A stretch of 64,000 bases of DNA from Pseudomonadota bacterium. GTDB taxonomy: Bacteria > Pseudomonadota > Alphaproteobacteria > Rhodobacterales > Rhodobacteraceae. Of this stretch, positions 8,758 through 16,284 are shown in pieces. The stretch lies in contig JAIUPD010000002.1 of assembly GCA_020161615.1 (NCBI GenBank), positions 310,001 to 374,000 of the forward strand, in the 5' to 3' direction. Both the position numbers and the translations under genes were made by a program. How positions within the stretch are numbered: position 1 is the stretch's first letter; each line of letters begins with the position of its first letter. The notes beneath the pieces are model-generated. The model saw only the letters and a list, made by a program, of their open reading frames with translations. It did no database searches and was not told the DNA's origin.

Positions 8758-9453
8758 ATGTTGCATTCTCTGATTGGTGGTTCGGTTGGTGCCGGGAAGT
8801 ATGTCCCGTTTTCGTTCGCGGATCGCGGCAATCTGTGGCCGTCGACGCCGGTTGACGGGTTCGTCCCGGCACAGGCCCAGCATGATGCCGCGGGTATCGC
8901 CCAGGGGCTGATCGCGGGCACGCTGGTGGCCACCGAAACCGGCTGGCAGCCGGTCGATGATCTGCAGCCCGGCGACCGCATCGTGACCTTCGATCACGGC
9001 ATGCGACCGCTGCGGGCCGTGCGGATCAGCACGCTCTATACCGCCGCCGAGGCCGCGCCGCAGCGCCTCTGGCCGCTGTCGATCCCGGCCGGGGTCCTGG
9101 GCAACCGCTCGGCGCTGAAGGTGCTGCCCGACCAGCCGGTGCTGATCGAATCGGACGCGGCCGAGGTCCTCTACGGCGATGCTTTCCTCATGCTGCCGGT
9201 CGGCGTGCTGGATGGCTATCGCGGCATCACCCGGGTCCCCCCGGCGCGCGAAATGAGCGTGGTGGCGCTGGAATTCGACAATGACGAGGTGGTCTATGTG
9301 AACGGCACGCTGCTGGCACAATGCCCCGCGCCCGAGGTGGCGACGACCGAGGGCCAGATCGAGCGCCTGCGCGGCGCCGCGCCGCTGCGCTATCAGCGGC
9401 TGACCGAACAGCAGGGCCGCCGCTTGGTCGAGGCCATGCAACTGGGCGCCTGA
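8758..9453 (+). CDS. Stand-alone Hint-domain (Hint_2-like) protein, nucleophile missing
   Basis: The start is ATG 8758 with GGAGGG nine bases upstream, giving 231 aa. Residues about 50-205 follow the Rhodobacterales Hint_2 pattern: a GTLVAT turn, WQPVDDLQPGDRIVT, a middle VLPDQPVLI strand and a late VVALEFDNDEVVYVNG strand. In active Hint domains a Cys or Ser nucleophile precedes the GT turn and a His sits in the VSPxH-like strand. Here those sites are Gly50 and Gln126, so self-splicing or cleavage looks impossible. There is no signal peptide and no RTX or hemolysin tail. The function is unknown, perhaps a retired autoprocessing module. A strong terminator follows directly. Confidence 0.7.
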   Translation: MLHSLIGGSVGAGKYVPFSFADRGNLWPSTPVDGFVPAQAQHDAAGIAQGLIAGTLVATETGWQPVDDLQPGDRIVTFDHGMRPLRAVRISTLYTAAEAAPQRLWPLSIPAGVLGNRSALKVLPDQPVLIESDAAEVLYGDAFLMLPVGVLDGYRGITRVPPAREMSVVALEFDNDEVVYVNGTLLAQCPAPEVATTEGQIERLRGAAPLRYQRLTEQQGRRLVEAMQLGA

Positions 9454-9489
9454 CGGCCGTCCGACGTTTCCTCCCTCCATGAAACGCCA

Positions 9490-9522
9490 AACGCGCGGCA
9501 TCGCAGGATGCCGCGCGTTTTT
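9490..9522 (+). terminator. Rho-independent terminator after the Hint gene
   Basis: A perfect 13-bp stem (9490-9502 with 9507-9519) with a GCAG loop runs into five T residues. It ends the plus-strand Hint gene and faces the convergent fadB-like operon. Confidence 0.9.
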
Positions 9523-9523
9523 C

Positions 9524-9546
9524 GTAGGGTGGGATTTCATCCCACC
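9524..9546. repeat. REP-like palindrome, copy 1
   Basis: This 23-base element has an 8-bp stem GGTGGGAT / ATCCCACC around a TTC loop, preceded by GTAG. Relative to the copies at 35314 and 46610 the last stem pair is A-T instead of G-C, a compensatory change. It sits directly behind the Hint terminator. Confidence 0.75.
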
Positions 9547-9558
9547 CCTTAACCGGCC

Positions 9559-11754
9559 TTACGCCGCGACCGTGACCGCCTTCGGCCCGTAGAAGGTCTC
9601 GCCCGTTTCGGCCATCTTGCGCAGCAGCGCTGGGGCCTTGAACCGTGCGCCGAACTTTGCTTCCAGCCCGTCGCAGATCGCCACGGCCTTCTTCGCGCCG
9701 ATGATGTCGAGCCAGCCGAAGGGGCCGCCCGACCAAGGCGCGAAGCCCCAGCCGAGGATGGCACCCACGTCGCCCTCGCGGATGTCTTCCAGCACGCCCT
9801 CTTCCAGCGCGCGGACCGCTTCCAGGACCTGCGCCATCATCAGCCGGTTCTGGACTTCCTCCAGTTCCGCGCCTTCCAGCGCCGGGTATTTGTCGTTGAA
9901 GCCCTGCCAATAGCCCTGACGCTTGCCGGTCTCGTCATAGTTGAAGAACCCGGCCTTCGACTTGCGGCCCAGACGGCCCTCGTCGACCATCCAGAACACA
10001 ACCTCGTCCACGGCGTCATCGGGATAATCGTTGCCCATCGCCGCCTTGGTCGCCTTGGCGATCTTGGCGCCCAGATCGAGCGAGGTCTCGTCAACCAGCG
10101 TGATCGGCCCCACCGGGAAGCCCAAGAGTTGCGCCGCGCGGTCCACCATGGGCAGCGGCACGCCTTCGGACGCCAGCCGCATCCCTTCGTTGATATAGGG
10201 GATGATGCAGCGGTTGGCGTAGAAGAAGCGCGCGTCGTTCACCACGATCGGCGTCTTGCGGATCTGGCGGACATAATCCAGCGCCTTCGCCACGGCGCGC
10301 GGGCCGGTCTTGGCGCCCTTGATGATCTCCACCAGCAGCATCTTGTCGACGGGGCTGAAGAAGTGGATGCCGATGAATTGCTCGGGCCGCTTCGAGGCTG
10401 CCGCCAGGCTGGTGATCGGCAGCGTCGAGGTGTTCGAGGCATAGATCGCCGTTTCCGGGATCACGGCTTCGGCCTTGGCGGTGACTTCGGCCTTGACCTT
10501 CGGGTCTTCGAAAACCGCCTCGACGATCAGGTCGCAGCCCTCAAGATCCGCGTAATCGGTCGTGGTCTTGATCTGGCCCAGCACCTTGGCCTTCTTCTCC
10601 TCGGTGACCTTGCCGCGCTTCATCCCCTTGTCGAGGATGCCGGTGGAATAGGCCTTGCCCTTCTCCGCTGCCTCGATGGTCGAGTCGAGCAGAACCACCT
10701 CGATCCCCGCCACGGCCGAGACATAGGCGATCCCCGCACCCATCATGCCCGCGCCCAGCACGCCCACCTTCTTCACCTTCTCATCCGGCACGTCGGGCCG
10801 GTTCGCGCCCTTCTCCAGCGCGCCCTTGTTGACGAAGAGCGAACGGATCATGGCGCTGGACGAGGGGTTCATCAGCACGCTGACGAAATGCCGCGCCTCG
10901 ATCTTCAGCGCGGTGTCGAAGGGCACCTGCAGCCCTTCATAGACGGCGCTCAGCAGCGCCTTCGCCGCCGGATAGGCGCCCCAGGTCTGGGCATGGACCA
11001 TGACCGAGGCCCCGACAAAGGTCGGGAAGCCCGCTGCCGAATAGGGCGTGCCGCCCGGCACCTTGTAGCCCCTGGTATCCCAGGGCTTGACCAGATCCGC
11101 GTCCTTGGCGCCCAGCACCCAGGCCTTGGCCGCGGCCAGCAGCTGATCGGCCGGGACCACCTCGTCGATGACGCCGGCGGCCTTGGCCTTCTTCGGATCG
11201 TTGGCCTTGCCTTCCAGCAGCAGCGGCGCCGCCATCATCGCGCCCAGCTTCCACGACAGCCGCGTGGTGCCACCGGCGCCGGGGAAGATGCCAACCTTGA
11301 TCTCGGGCAGGCCGATCTGCGCCTTGGGATTGTCGGCGGCAAAGATGCGGTGGGTGGCCAGCGGCAGCTCCAGCCCGATCCCCATCGCCGTGCCGGGCAG
11401 GGCGGCGGCGGTCGGCTTGCCGCCCTTCTGCGTCTTGCGGTCCATGCCCGCCAGCTCGATCTTCCGCAGCAGCGCATGCATCGACATGATCCCGTCGAAG
11501 AGGCCCTGCGCCGGGTTGTCGCCCGCGTTGTTGCGCATGTCGGCCAGCACGTTCAGGTCCATCCCGCCCGCGAAATCCGCCTTGCCCGAGGTGATGACGA
11601 TACCCTTCACCGCCGGATCGGCATGGGCCTCGTCGATGGCGTCGCTGAGTTCGCCCAGCCCCTCGAAGGACATGACGTTCATGGTCTTGCCGGGCACGTC
11701 CCAGGTGATGACGGCCACGCCGTCCGCGTCCACGTCGTAATGGAATTCGGTCAT
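9559..11754 (-). CDS. fadJ: Bifunctional enoyl-CoA hydratase / 3-hydroxyacyl-CoA dehydrogenase (FadB/FadJ-like)
   Basis: This 731-residue protein carries an N-terminal crotonase domain (about 1-300) and a C-terminal 3-hydroxyacyl-CoA dehydrogenase (about 310-720). The crotonase glutamates are present in MGIGLELPLA and GLPEIKVGIFPGAGG. The NAD-binding GVLGAGMMGAGIAY motif and the catalytic His in IGIHFFSPVDKM are intact. It hydrates enoyl-CoA and oxidises the L-3-hydroxyacyl-CoA in beta-oxidation. The ATG at 11754 overlaps the cupin stop (ATGA). The operon order is GST-thiolase-cupin-fadJ, so the thiolase partner is encoded two genes upstream, as in an alpha2-beta2 complex. The symbol is by family, and fadB would serve equally. 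Confidence 0.93.
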   Translation of the reverse strand: MTEFHYDVDADGVAVITWDVPGKTMNVMSFEGLGELSDAIDEAHADPAVKGIVITSGKADFAGGMDLNVLADMRNNAGDNPAQGLFDGIMSMHALLRKIELAGMDRKTQKGGKPTAAALPGTAMGIGLELPLATHRIFAADNPKAQIGLPEIKVGIFPGAGGTTRLSWKLGAMMAAPLLLEGKANDPKKAKAAGVIDEVVPADQLLAAAKAWVLGAKDADLVKPWDTRGYKVPGGTPYSAAGFPTFVGASVMVHAQTWGAYPAAKALLSAVYEGLQVPFDTALKIEARHFVSVLMNPSSSAMIRSLFVNKGALEKGANRPDVPDEKVKKVGVLGAGMMGAGIAYVSAVAGIEVVLLDSTIEAAEKGKAYSTGILDKGMKRGKVTEEKKAKVLGQIKTTTDYADLEGCDLIVEAVFEDPKVKAEVTAKAEAVIPETAIYASNTSTLPITSLAAASKRPEQFIGIHFFSPVDKMLLVEIIKGAKTGPRAVAKALDYVRQIRKTPIVVNDARFFYANRCIIPYINEGMRLASEGVPLPMVDRAAQLLGFPVGPITLVDETSLDLGAKIAKATKAAMGNDYPDDAVDEVVFWMVDEGRLGRKSKAGFFNYDETGKRQGYWQGFNDKYPALEGAELEEVQNRLMMAQVLEAVRALEEGVLEDIREGDVGAILGWGFAPWSGGPFGWLDIIGAKKAVAICDGLEAKFGARFKAPALLRKMAETGETFYGPKAVTVAA

Positions 11755-12245
11755 TTCAGGTCTCCCTTCGGCAGGTCGCGGGGCCCAGCCCAGGCGCTGC
11801 CGTCGTGATAGGTGAAGCGGGCGTTGCCGCCCTCCATGTGAATCTGCATGTCGACCTCGGTATAGGTCGCGACCTCGCGCTCGGCCTTCGAACCGACCAC
11901 GAGGAACGAGGCCTCGGCGTCCGAGCGGTTGACGAAACGGTGCCCCTCGGCCACGCCCGCCTTCCAGGCGGCGCAATCGCCGGGCCGCATCACGGTCTCG
12001 CCCGAGTCCTCGCTGAGGATCAACTCGCCGGTCAGCACCACGGCGAATTCGTCTTCGTTCAGGTGCCAGTGGCGCAGCGATGCCACCGCCCCCGGCTGAA
12101 GATAGACGATATTCACCCCGAACTGGGTCAGCCCCGCCGCCTGGCCCAGCCGGTGCGACGAACGCCCCGCCATCTGGCCGTTATAGGGCTCGGGATAGAC
12201 CGAGCCGGTGCGGTAGGGCGTCTGGGCGATGTCGATCTTCGGCAT
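11751..12245 (-). CDS. Cupin-domain protein within the beta-oxidation operon
   Basis: This 164-residue single-cupin protein starts at ATG 12245, or GTG 12248 one codon earlier. Its metal-binding pattern is RHWHLNEDEFAVVLTGE followed by PGDCAAWKAGVAEGHRFVN: two His and a Glu in motif 1, one His in motif 2. Both ends are translationally coupled: the start shares a base with the thiolase stop (TGATG) and the stop overlaps the fadB-like start (ATGA). Its function is unknown. The position suggests a small-molecule sensor or an isomerase-like helper for acyl-CoA or organic acid breakdown, but nothing in the sequence identifies a substrate. Confidence 0.82.
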   Translation of the reverse strand: MPKIDIAQTPYRTGSVYPEPYNGQMAGRSSHRLGQAAGLTQFGVNIVYLQPGAVASLRHWHLNEDEFAVVLTGELILSEDSGETVMRPGDCAAWKAGVAEGHRFVNRSDAEASFLVVGSKAEREVATYTEVDMQIHMEGGNARFTYHDGSAWAGPRDLPKGDLK

Positions 12246-13456
12246 CACACGCGCTCGATGATCGTGGCGGCCCCCATGCCCGAGCCGATGCAGAGCGTGG
12301 CAAGGCCGGTGCCCTTGCCGGTGCGCTCCAGCTCATCCAGCAGCGTGCCGAGGATGATTGCGCCGGTCGCGCCCAGCGGGTGACCCATGGCGATGGAGCC
12401 GCCGTTCACGTTCACCTTGGCATGGTCCACGTCGAAAGCCTGTTCGAAGCGCAACACGACGCTGGCGAAAGCCTCGTTCACCTCAAAGAGGTCGAGGTCG
12501 CTGATCGCCATCCCGCTCTCGCGCAGGATCTTCTCGGTCACCGGCACCGGGCCCGTCAGCATGATCGTCGGATCGGTGCCGATCTTGGCCGTGGCGCGGA
12601 TCCGGGCACGGGGCTTCAGCCCGTATTTCTCGCCGAATTCCTTGTTGCCGATCAGGATCGCGGCCGCGCCATCGACGATGCCCGAGGAATTCCCGGCATG
12701 GTGGATATGGTTCACATATTCCAGCTCCGGGTATTTCATCAGCGCGATCTTGTCGAAGCCCGGCATCACCTCGCCCATGTCCTTGAAGCTGGGCTTCAAG
12801 GCGCCGAGGCTCTGCATATCGGTCTCGGGCCGCATGAATTCGTCACGGTCCAGGATGGTCAAGCCGTTGATGTCCTTGACGGTGATGACGGATTTGTCGA
12901 ACCGCCCCGCCGCCCAGGCCGCCGCCGCCCGCTTCTGGCTTTCGACCGCCATGGCATCGGCCATGTCACGGGTGAACCCGTATTTGGTGGCGATGATGTC
13001 AGCGCTGATCCCCTGCGGCACGAAGTAATTGTCGATGGCGATCTGCGGATCGACGGCGATGGCGCCACCGTCGGTGCCCATCGGCACGCGGCTCATGCAT
13101 TCGACCCCGCCCGCGACATAGGCCATGCCCGCGCCGCCCCGCACCTGGTTGGCGGCCATGTTCACGGCTTCCAGCCCCGAGGCGCAGAACCGGTTGATGG
13201 AAACGCCGGGCACCTGCTCGTCGAAATCCGAGGCCAGAACGGCAGTCCGCGCCAGACACGCGCCCTGCTCGCCGATCTGGGTCACGTTGCCCCAGATCAC
13301 ATCCTCGATGGCGCGGGTGTCCAGATCGTTGCGCTCCTTCAACGCATTCAGCGCGATGGCGGACAGCCGCGCGGCGGTCACTTCGTGCAGGCTGCCGTCC
13401 TTGCGGCCCTTGCCGCGTACGGTGCGGGCGGCGTCATAGATAAAGGCATCGGTCAT
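12245..13456 (-). CDS. fadA: Acetyl-CoA C-acyltransferase (thiolase)
   Basis: This 403-residue thiolase has all catalytic elements: the nucleophilic Cys in NRFCASGLEAV, the GGxxMG-type segment NVNGGSIAMGHPLGATGA with its His, and the C-terminal CIGSGMGAATIIE carrying the second Cys. It performs the last, thiolytic step of beta-oxidation, releasing acetyl-CoA. A KFTTL-like acetoacetyl specificity loop is not obvious, and coupling to the fadB-like gene supports a degradative 3-ketoacyl-CoA role. It is 10 bases downstream of the GST gene and its stop overlaps the cupin start. Confidence 0.93.
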   Translation of the reverse strand: MTDAFIYDAARTVRGKGRKDGSLHEVTAARLSAIALNALKERNDLDTRAIEDVIWGNVTQIGEQGACLARTAVLASDFDEQVPGVSINRFCASGLEAVNMAANQVRGGAGMAYVAGGVECMSRVPMGTDGGAIAVDPQIAIDNYFVPQGISADIIATKYGFTRDMADAMAVESQKRAAAAWAAGRFDKSVITVKDINGLTILDRDEFMRPETDMQSLGALKPSFKDMGEVMPGFDKIALMKYPELEYVNHIHHAGNSSGIVDGAAAILIGNKEFGEKYGLKPRARIRATAKIGTDPTIMLTGPVPVTEKILRESGMAISDLDLFEVNEAFASVVLRFEQAFDVDHAKVNVNGGSIAMGHPLGATGAIILGTLLDELERTGKGTGLATLCIGSGMGAATIIERV

Positions 13457-13466
13457 GGGACTCTCC

Positions 13467-14105
13467 TCAAGCCTTGGCCCGGTCGGCGGGCGAGCCGGGC
13501 ATCATGTCATAGGAATGTTTCCAGCCGGGCAGCGCCGAAAGGCGGTCCAGCCAGCGGTCGATGTTCGGCCAGTCCGCGCGGGAAAAGCCGTAGGGTTCCG
13601 GGTAATAGAGATAGCCGCAGCAGGCGGTGTCGGCGATGGTGACGTCACGGCCGACGATCCAGTCACGTCCCGTCAGATGCGCATCGAGCGTGGCATAGGC
13701 GGCCTTGAGCCGGCCCTGCAGGAAGGGGATGACCTCCTTGGGGCGCTTGTCCTCGGGCAGGAAATTCATCAGGAACCGGGTCATGCCCGCCTGGCTGGAG
13801 AGCTTGTGGTTGTCCCACAGGATCCAGCGCAACACCTCCTCCTCCTCGCCCGGCGCGCCGCCCAGCCGGCCGGTCGCCTTGACGACATGGTACTGGATTG
13901 CACCCGACTGGCTGAGGACCAGATCCCCCTCCACGAGCAAGGGGGCCTCGCCCATGACATTGAGCGCCCGGTACTCGGGCGTCCGCGTCTCGCCGCCGAA
14001 GAAATCGACATAGCGCGGCGCCCAGTCATAGCCCGCCAGCGCCATGGTCAGCGCCGCCTTGTAGGAATTCCCGGATTCGCCGAAGCAATAAAGCTGTGCG
14101 GTCAT
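13467..14105 (-). CDS. Glutathione S-transferase family protein
   Basis: This 212-residue protein starts at ATG 14105 with GAAAGGA upstream; the longer frame opening at 14165 only extends into noncoding repeat. The N-terminal thioredoxin-like domain (YCFGESGNSYKAALTMALAG, then GEAPLLVEGDLVLSQSGAIQYHV with the cis-Pro/ESG-type SQSGAI) and the all-helical C-terminal domain (IVGRDVTIADTACCGYLYY) are typical. It is the first gene of the GST-thiolase-cupin-fadB unit and may detoxify or isomerise an intermediate; the substrate is unknown. Confidence 0.88.
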   Translation of the reverse strand: MTAQLYCFGESGNSYKAALTMALAGYDWAPRYVDFFGGETRTPEYRALNVMGEAPLLVEGDLVLSQSGAIQYHVVKATGRLGGAPGEEEEVLRWILWDNHKLSSQAGMTRFLMNFLPEDKRPKEVIPFLQGRLKAAYATLDAHLTGRDWIVGRDVTIADTACCGYLYYPEPYGFSRADWPNIDRWLDRLSALPGWKHSYDMMPGSPADRAKA

Positions 14106-14406
14106 GCGCGCGTCCTTTCGGGCGTGGTGAGGGGGGAGAGGGAAACAGGTGAGTATTTGAGGCAAGATGATGGGGCGCCTTCAGCATCTTTTAACCAGGC
14201 GCCCGGCACACTGGTCTCACGGTACAGGCTGGAGAGCCGATGACCGTGCAAGGTGATGCCACCCCGACCCGCCCGAGAGCGTATCGCACAGGCGGGGAGG
14301 GGTGTGCTCACCGTCTGCCTTTTTCCATCATCTTGCCGAAAATACTCCACGGGGGTCCGGGGGTGTGAAACCCCCGGCTTGCGGCCGCGACGAGGCGCGC
14401 GGCCGC
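14106..14406. repeat. Gene-free gap with a 23-bp imperfect inverted repeat and mosaic-repeat module (block A)
   Basis: No gene is seen in these 301 bases. Bases 14151-14173 (GAGTATTTGAGGCAAGATGA and three more) recur in reverse complement at 14325-14347 with two mismatches. Between them, AAGATG/CATCTT and GGGCGCC/GGCGCCC arms overlap and could form alternative hairpins. The right end (AAAATACTCC, then a CCGGGGG G-run and GCCGCGACG at 14339-14392) matches part of the gap at 23.7 kb. The gap lies between the acyl-CoA dehydrogenase stop and the GST operon, both on the minus strand, so it must also hold the GST promoter. Confidence 0.6.
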
Positions 14407-15561
14407 TCACAGCGACCTTCCGATCAATTCCTTCATGATCTCGTTGGTGCCGCCATAGATCCGCTGCACGCGCGCGTCGGTCCACATCTCGGCCACCGCG
14501 TATTCCTGCATGAAGCCGTAGCCGCCGTGCAGCTGGACGCATTCGTCCAGCACCTGGCATTGGAGGTCCGAGAGCCAGTATTTGCTCATCGCCGCCATCT
14601 CGACCGTCAGCGCGCCCTTCAGATGCGCCACCATGCAGGTGTCGAGGAAGCTGCGCGCCACGACCGCGTTGGTCTTGCATTCGGCCAGCTTGAAGCGGGT
14701 GTTCTGGAAATTGATGATCGGCTGCCCGAACGCCTCGCGCTCCTTGCAATAGGCGATGGTGCGCTCCACCGCGCCCTCGATCGCCCCCACGGCGCCGAGG
14801 CCGATGATCAGCCTTTCCTGCGGCAGCTGTTTCATCATCTGGTAGAAACCCTGGCCCTCGGCCCCGCCCAAGAGGTTCTCGGGTGGCACCGGCACCGCGT
14901 CGAAGAAGAGCTCCGAGGTATCGGCGGCCTTGAGCCCGACCTTCTCCAGGTTGCGGCCGCGGCGGAAGCCTTCGGCGCCCTCCGTCTCGACCACCATCAG
15001 CGACATGCCCCTGGCTTTCGCATCGGGGTCGGTCTTAGCCGCCACCACGATCAGATTGGCATGCTGGCCATTGGTGATGAAGGTCTTCGAGCCGGTCAGC
15101 CGATAGCTGTTGCCGTCCTTCACCGCCCGCGTCTTCAGGTTCTGCACATCCGAGCCGCCCGAGGGTTCGGTCATCGCCAGCGCGCCGACCAGCTCGCCCG
15201 TCGCCATCTTCGGCAGCCAGCGGCGTTTCTGTTCCTCGGTGCCATAGGCGTGGATGTAATGCGCGACGATGCCGGAATGGATGCCGTGGCCCCAGCTGGC
15301 CAGATTGCAGCGGGCGGCTTCCATCAGGATCACCGCCTCATGCCCGAAATCGCCACCCGCGCCGCCGTATTCCTCGGGGATCGAGGCGCAGAGGAGCCCC
15401 ATCTCGCCCGCCTGCCGCCAGGTGTCGCGGTCCATCTCGCCCTGCTGGCGCCAGCGGTCGAACTGCGGCGCCCATTCGCGGGTGATGAAATCGCGCGTCA
15501 CCTCGGCGAGCATCTTGTGCTCATCCGTCATCCAGGGCGAGGGCAGCATGGGGAATGTCAT
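14407..15561 (-). CDS. Acyl-CoA dehydrogenase (about 384 aa, short/medium-chain type)
   Basis: The start at ATG 15561 is supported by GGGAGGGG eight bases upstream. The protein has classic ACAD features: TEPSGGSDV at the flavin/substrate site, a FITNGQHAN strand, and the C-terminal [12 protein letters not shown] and [18 protein letters not shown], where the Glu of GGTNEI is the expected catalytic base. It oxidises acyl-CoA to trans-2-enoyl-CoA with FAD, passing electrons to ETF. It follows the 70-aa small gene after a 30-base gap and probably belongs to the merR-ACAD-GFA unit. Isovaleryl-CoA or medium-chain specificity cannot be distinguished by eye. Confidence 0.92.
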   Translation of the reverse strand: MTFPMLPSPWMTDEHKMLAEVTRDFITREWAPQFDRWRQQGEMDRDTWRQAGEMGLLCASIPEEYGGAGGDFGHEAVILMEAARCNLASWGHGIHSGIVAHYIHAYGTEEQKRRWLPKMATGELVGALAMTEPSGGSDVQNLKTRAVKDGNSYRLTGSKTFITNGQHANLIVVAAKTDPDAKARGMSLMVVETEGAEGFRRGRNLEKVGLKAADTSELFFDAVPVPPENLLGGAEGQGFYQMMKQLPQERLIIGLGAVGAIEGAVERTIAYCKEREAFGQPIINFQNTRFKLAECKTNAVVARSFLDTCMVAHLKGALTVEMAAMSKYWLSDLQCQVLDECVQLHGGYGFMQEYAVAEMWTDARVQRIYGGTNEIMKELIGRSL

Positions 15562-15591
15562 CGGCAAGGCCCCTCCCAAGGCCCGGGCAGC

Positions 15592-15804
15592 TTATTTCTT
15601 GCGTGCTTCCAGCTCGGCGTTGAACAGCCGCAGCCGGTGCGTGAGATTGTCGTGATGCGTCACGCTCTCGAAATTCTCGAACAGGAACGAGAGCGCCTCG
15701 CCCTCGTCCAGCCCCGCCTCGGCGGCGAAGCGTTTCAGTTTTCGGTAGCCGTCCTCGCTCATGGCGACGGGGAAGCGGCGGGTCAGGCGCAGGCGTTTGG
15801 GCAT
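15592..15804 (-). CDS. Small conserved-looking protein, 70 aa
   Basis: This short basic, probably helical protein begins at ATG 15804, which overlaps the GFA gene stop (TAATG). Its sequence contains RRFPVAMSEDGYRKLKRF and EALSFLFENFESV, resembling small ribbon-helix-helix-length proteins. I do not recognise a named family. The tight coupling to the upstream GFA gene and the normal codon use for this genome argue that it is real. Confidence 0.6.
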   Translation of the reverse strand: MPKRLRLTRRFPVAMSEDGYRKLKRFAAEAGLDEGEALSFLFENFESVTHHDNLTHRLRLFNAELEARKK

Positions 15805-16250
15805 TACTCCTCCGGGGCCTGATAGCTGCGGACCCCGGCAGCCAGCGCCGGGTCGGTGATCCTCGAGGGGCCGTGGGTCAGCGTCCCCAGCCAGCCCACG
15901 CGCGATTCCACGCTGGTATTGTAGACCGGATCGAAGGCCGTGCCGGGCGCGAGCGTGCCGGCCATGAACTCGATCGTATCGCCCGAGCGATAATAGAGCG
16001 GCGTGCCGCAGGTCGGGCAGAACCCCCGCCATGCGACGGAGGAGGACGCCCATTCGGCGGGCGTCCCCGTCCAGTGCACCCGGTCGGCCGGAACCTCGAC
16101 GAGGGGGGCGAAGGCATTGCCAGTGGCGCGCTGGCACATCCGGCAATGGCAGACGCTATCCTTGGCCGGGCCCGCCGACACCCGATAGCGCAGGGCGCCG
16201 CATTGGCAGCCACCTGCGAAGGCCGGATGATCGGTAAAGCCCCTGTCCAT
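15804..16250 (-). CDS. GFA (glutathione-dependent formaldehyde-activating)-family protein
   Basis: This 148-residue protein has the complete zinc-binding signature of the GFA/CENP-V fold: GGCQCGALRYRV, CHCRMCQRATG and FCPTCGTPLYY. Most family members have no proven activity; the founding member was proposed to help form S-hydroxymethylglutathione. It is encoded 34 bases after the 592-aa acyl-CoA dehydrogenase and is coupled to the 70-aa gene downstream, so it lies inside a fatty-acid or organic-acid operon. A role in handling a thiol or aldehyde by-product is only inference. Confidence 0.88.
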   Translation of the reverse strand: MDRGFTDHPAFAGGCQCGALRYRVSAGPAKDSVCHCRMCQRATGNAFAPLVEVPADRVHWTGTPAEWASSSVAWRGFCPTCGTPLYYRSGDTIEFMAGTLAPGTAFDPVYNTSVESRVGWLGTLTHGPSRITDPALAAGVRSYQAPEE

Positions 16251-16284
16251 TGCTCCCCCTCCTCGGGTATGGCGGCCCGGGTCC

